Below, piece by piece: positions 6,430 through 7,187 of a stretch of 7,187 bases of DNA. The notes under the pieces are model-generated. The model ran no database searches and was not told the DNA's origin. It was given only the letters and a program-made list of their open reading frames with translations. Where the stretch lies: the NCBI GenBank assembly GCA_030744095.1, contig JASLRF010000513.1, forward strand, positions 1 through 7,187, in the 5' to 3' direction. The DNA comes from Pirellulaceae bacterium (GTDB lineage: Bacteria > Planctomycetota > Planctomycetia > Pirellulales > Pirellulaceae). A program made the translations under genes and the position numbers. The stretch's first letter is position 1. Each line of letters begins with the position of its first letter.

Positions 6430-7187
6430 ATGCATACTGAGTATCAGAGCAACATTATCAGACAACTTCGCGACCAACAGGTCCGATTTGCGCCGCGCGA
6501 GAAGAAGCTCGAACAAGCGAATCGCGCCGAGAAACTGTTGGCCGAAATTGAACCACAGAAAACGTACAGCTACGAGTACGTTTGCTTTCGAATCACCGAC
6601 TATCGCCCTGATGCAGCGATCGACAATACGCTGTCAGGTCAGGAGGCCTGCCACGATTTGCGTTTGTTTGTTGAGGATGTCTCGGACGCAGCCGACGTCC
6701 GTGTCGAAGATGCTAGCGAGCCGGTCCATACAGTTGAAGAATTGAGCAAATTGTTCAAAGTTTCCACCAAGACGATTTCGCGATGGCGACAGCAGGGATT
6801 GGTCAGCCGCCGATTCATCTTTGGGCGACGAAAACGGGTTGGTTTTCTCCGCAGTAGCGTCGATCGCTTTGTGGCTGACAACCGCCAACGAATCGAGCGG
6901 GGTGAACGGTTCAGTCAGTTGTCGGACGAGGAGCGAGACGAGATCATCGAGCGTGCCCGACGCATGTCGCAGGCCGGGTCGTGCCCTTCGGAGATCGCAC
7001 GCCGGATCGCTCGACAGACCAACCGCAGTGTGGAAACGATTCGTTACACGCTGAAGCAATTTGACGAGAAGCATCCAGATTTGGCGGTGTTTCCGCACCG
7101 GACGGGTACGCTCAACGAAGAATCGAAGAACAAGATCTACCAGGCCTACCGGCGTGGAATGACTGTCGAACGCCTCGCAAAGCGTTA
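6430..7187 (+). CDS. Multi-HTH protein, probable planctomycete sigma-70 family factor, 3' partial
   Basis: The frame starts at ATG 6430 behind a good ribosome site and stays open to the right edge: 252 codons plus two bases. Residues 1-45 are charged and helical (IIRQLRDQQVRFAPREKKLEQANRAEKLL); 45-90 form a mixed region (TYSYEYVCFRITDYRPDA, ACHDLRLFVEDV). A MerR/excisionase-like HTH lies at about 98-150 (VHTVEELSKLFKVSTKTISRWRQQGL, then RKRVGFLRSSVDRFV). A second HTH lies at about 163-215 (LSDEERDEIIERARRM, SEIARRIARQTNRSVETIRYTLKQF). A third starts near the edge (LNEESKNKIYQAYRRGMTVERLAKR). From memory this arrangement matches a planctomycete group of long sigma-70 proteins whose sigma regions 2-4 follow these N-terminal HTH units; that core would lie outside the window. 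If the core is absent it is a multi-HTH DNA-binding regulator. The coding call is firm; the sigma identity is moderate. Confidence 0.8.
   Translation, partial: MHTEYQSNIIRQLRDQQVRFAPREKKLEQANRAEKLLAEIEPQKTYSYEYVCFRITDYRPDAAIDNTLSGQEACHDLRLFVEDVSDAADVRVEDASEPVHTVEELSKLFKVSTKTISRWRQQGLVSRRFIFGRRKRVGFLRSSVDRFVADNRQRIERGERFSQLSDEERDEIIERARRMSQAGSCPSEIARRIARQTNRSVETIRYTLKQFDEKHPDLAVFPHRTGTLNEESKNKIYQAYRRGMTVERLAKR

Noticed and set aside
6210..6440. 76-codon plus-strand frame starting with TTG and overlapping the sigma-like start by 11 bp
   Set aside because: It was considered as a translationally coupled leader peptide. The TTG start, a purine stretch placed too close to it, and lack of any motif make it weak.
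5980..6516. 178-codon open frame on the minus strand
   Set aside because: It overlaps the first 87 bases of the well-supported plus-strand gene and its ribosome site, and shows no domain, signal or sensible composition. A real small gene cannot be excluded without homology data.
6634..7098. 154-codon open frame on the minus strand
   Set aside because: It is antisense to the multi-HTH protein, whose motifs are clear; it is a shadow.

Overview
The window looks like chromosome of a planctomycete, probably a Pirellulaceae (Rhodopirellula-like) bacterium. This rests on gene content: a secreted DUF1080 (3-keto-disaccharide hydrolase) protein, an ECF sigma factor next to a membrane-anchored YfbK-type von Willebrand A (vWA) protein, and the N-terminal half of a protein that resembles the unusual planctomycete sigma-70 proteins with extra helix-turn-helix domains at the front. 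No mobile element, CRISPR array, tRNA or rRNA was seen.

Layout. Bases 1-653 (+) hold the C-terminal 216 residues of the DUF1080 protein. It converges on the vWA gene with only 23 bp between the two stop codons. Three genes then run on the minus strand. In transcription order they are a 490-residue secreted protein of unknown function (5753-4281), an ECF sigma factor (4038-3370) and an 869-residue vWA protein (3286-677). A 242-bp spacer between the first two carries a long imperfect hairpin, a third copy of its 8-base arm, a short inverted repeat and a possible ECF-type promoter. Bases 5754-6429 form a 676-bp divergent intergenic region with no gene I can support. From 6430 to the right edge (+) runs the truncated sigma-like HTH protein.

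How the genes may work together. The sigma and vWA genes are 83 bp apart on one strand and probably form an operon. The vWA protein begins with a short acidic helical region resembling the sigma-binding part of anti-sigma factors, though without the zinc ligands. A single membrane span, a glycine-rich linker and a vWA module with an intact metal site follow. The simplest model is a sigma/anti-sigma pair in which a periplasmic vWA domain senses or binds something and controls release of the sigma factor. This is an inference; the anti-sigma role is not proven by sequence. The 490-residue protein may be a target or neighbour of this system, or unrelated.

The most useful items for follow-up are the sigma/vWA transmembrane fusion, the multi-HTH sigma-like protein cut by the window edge, and the inverted GGCCAATC cluster in front of the ECF gene.
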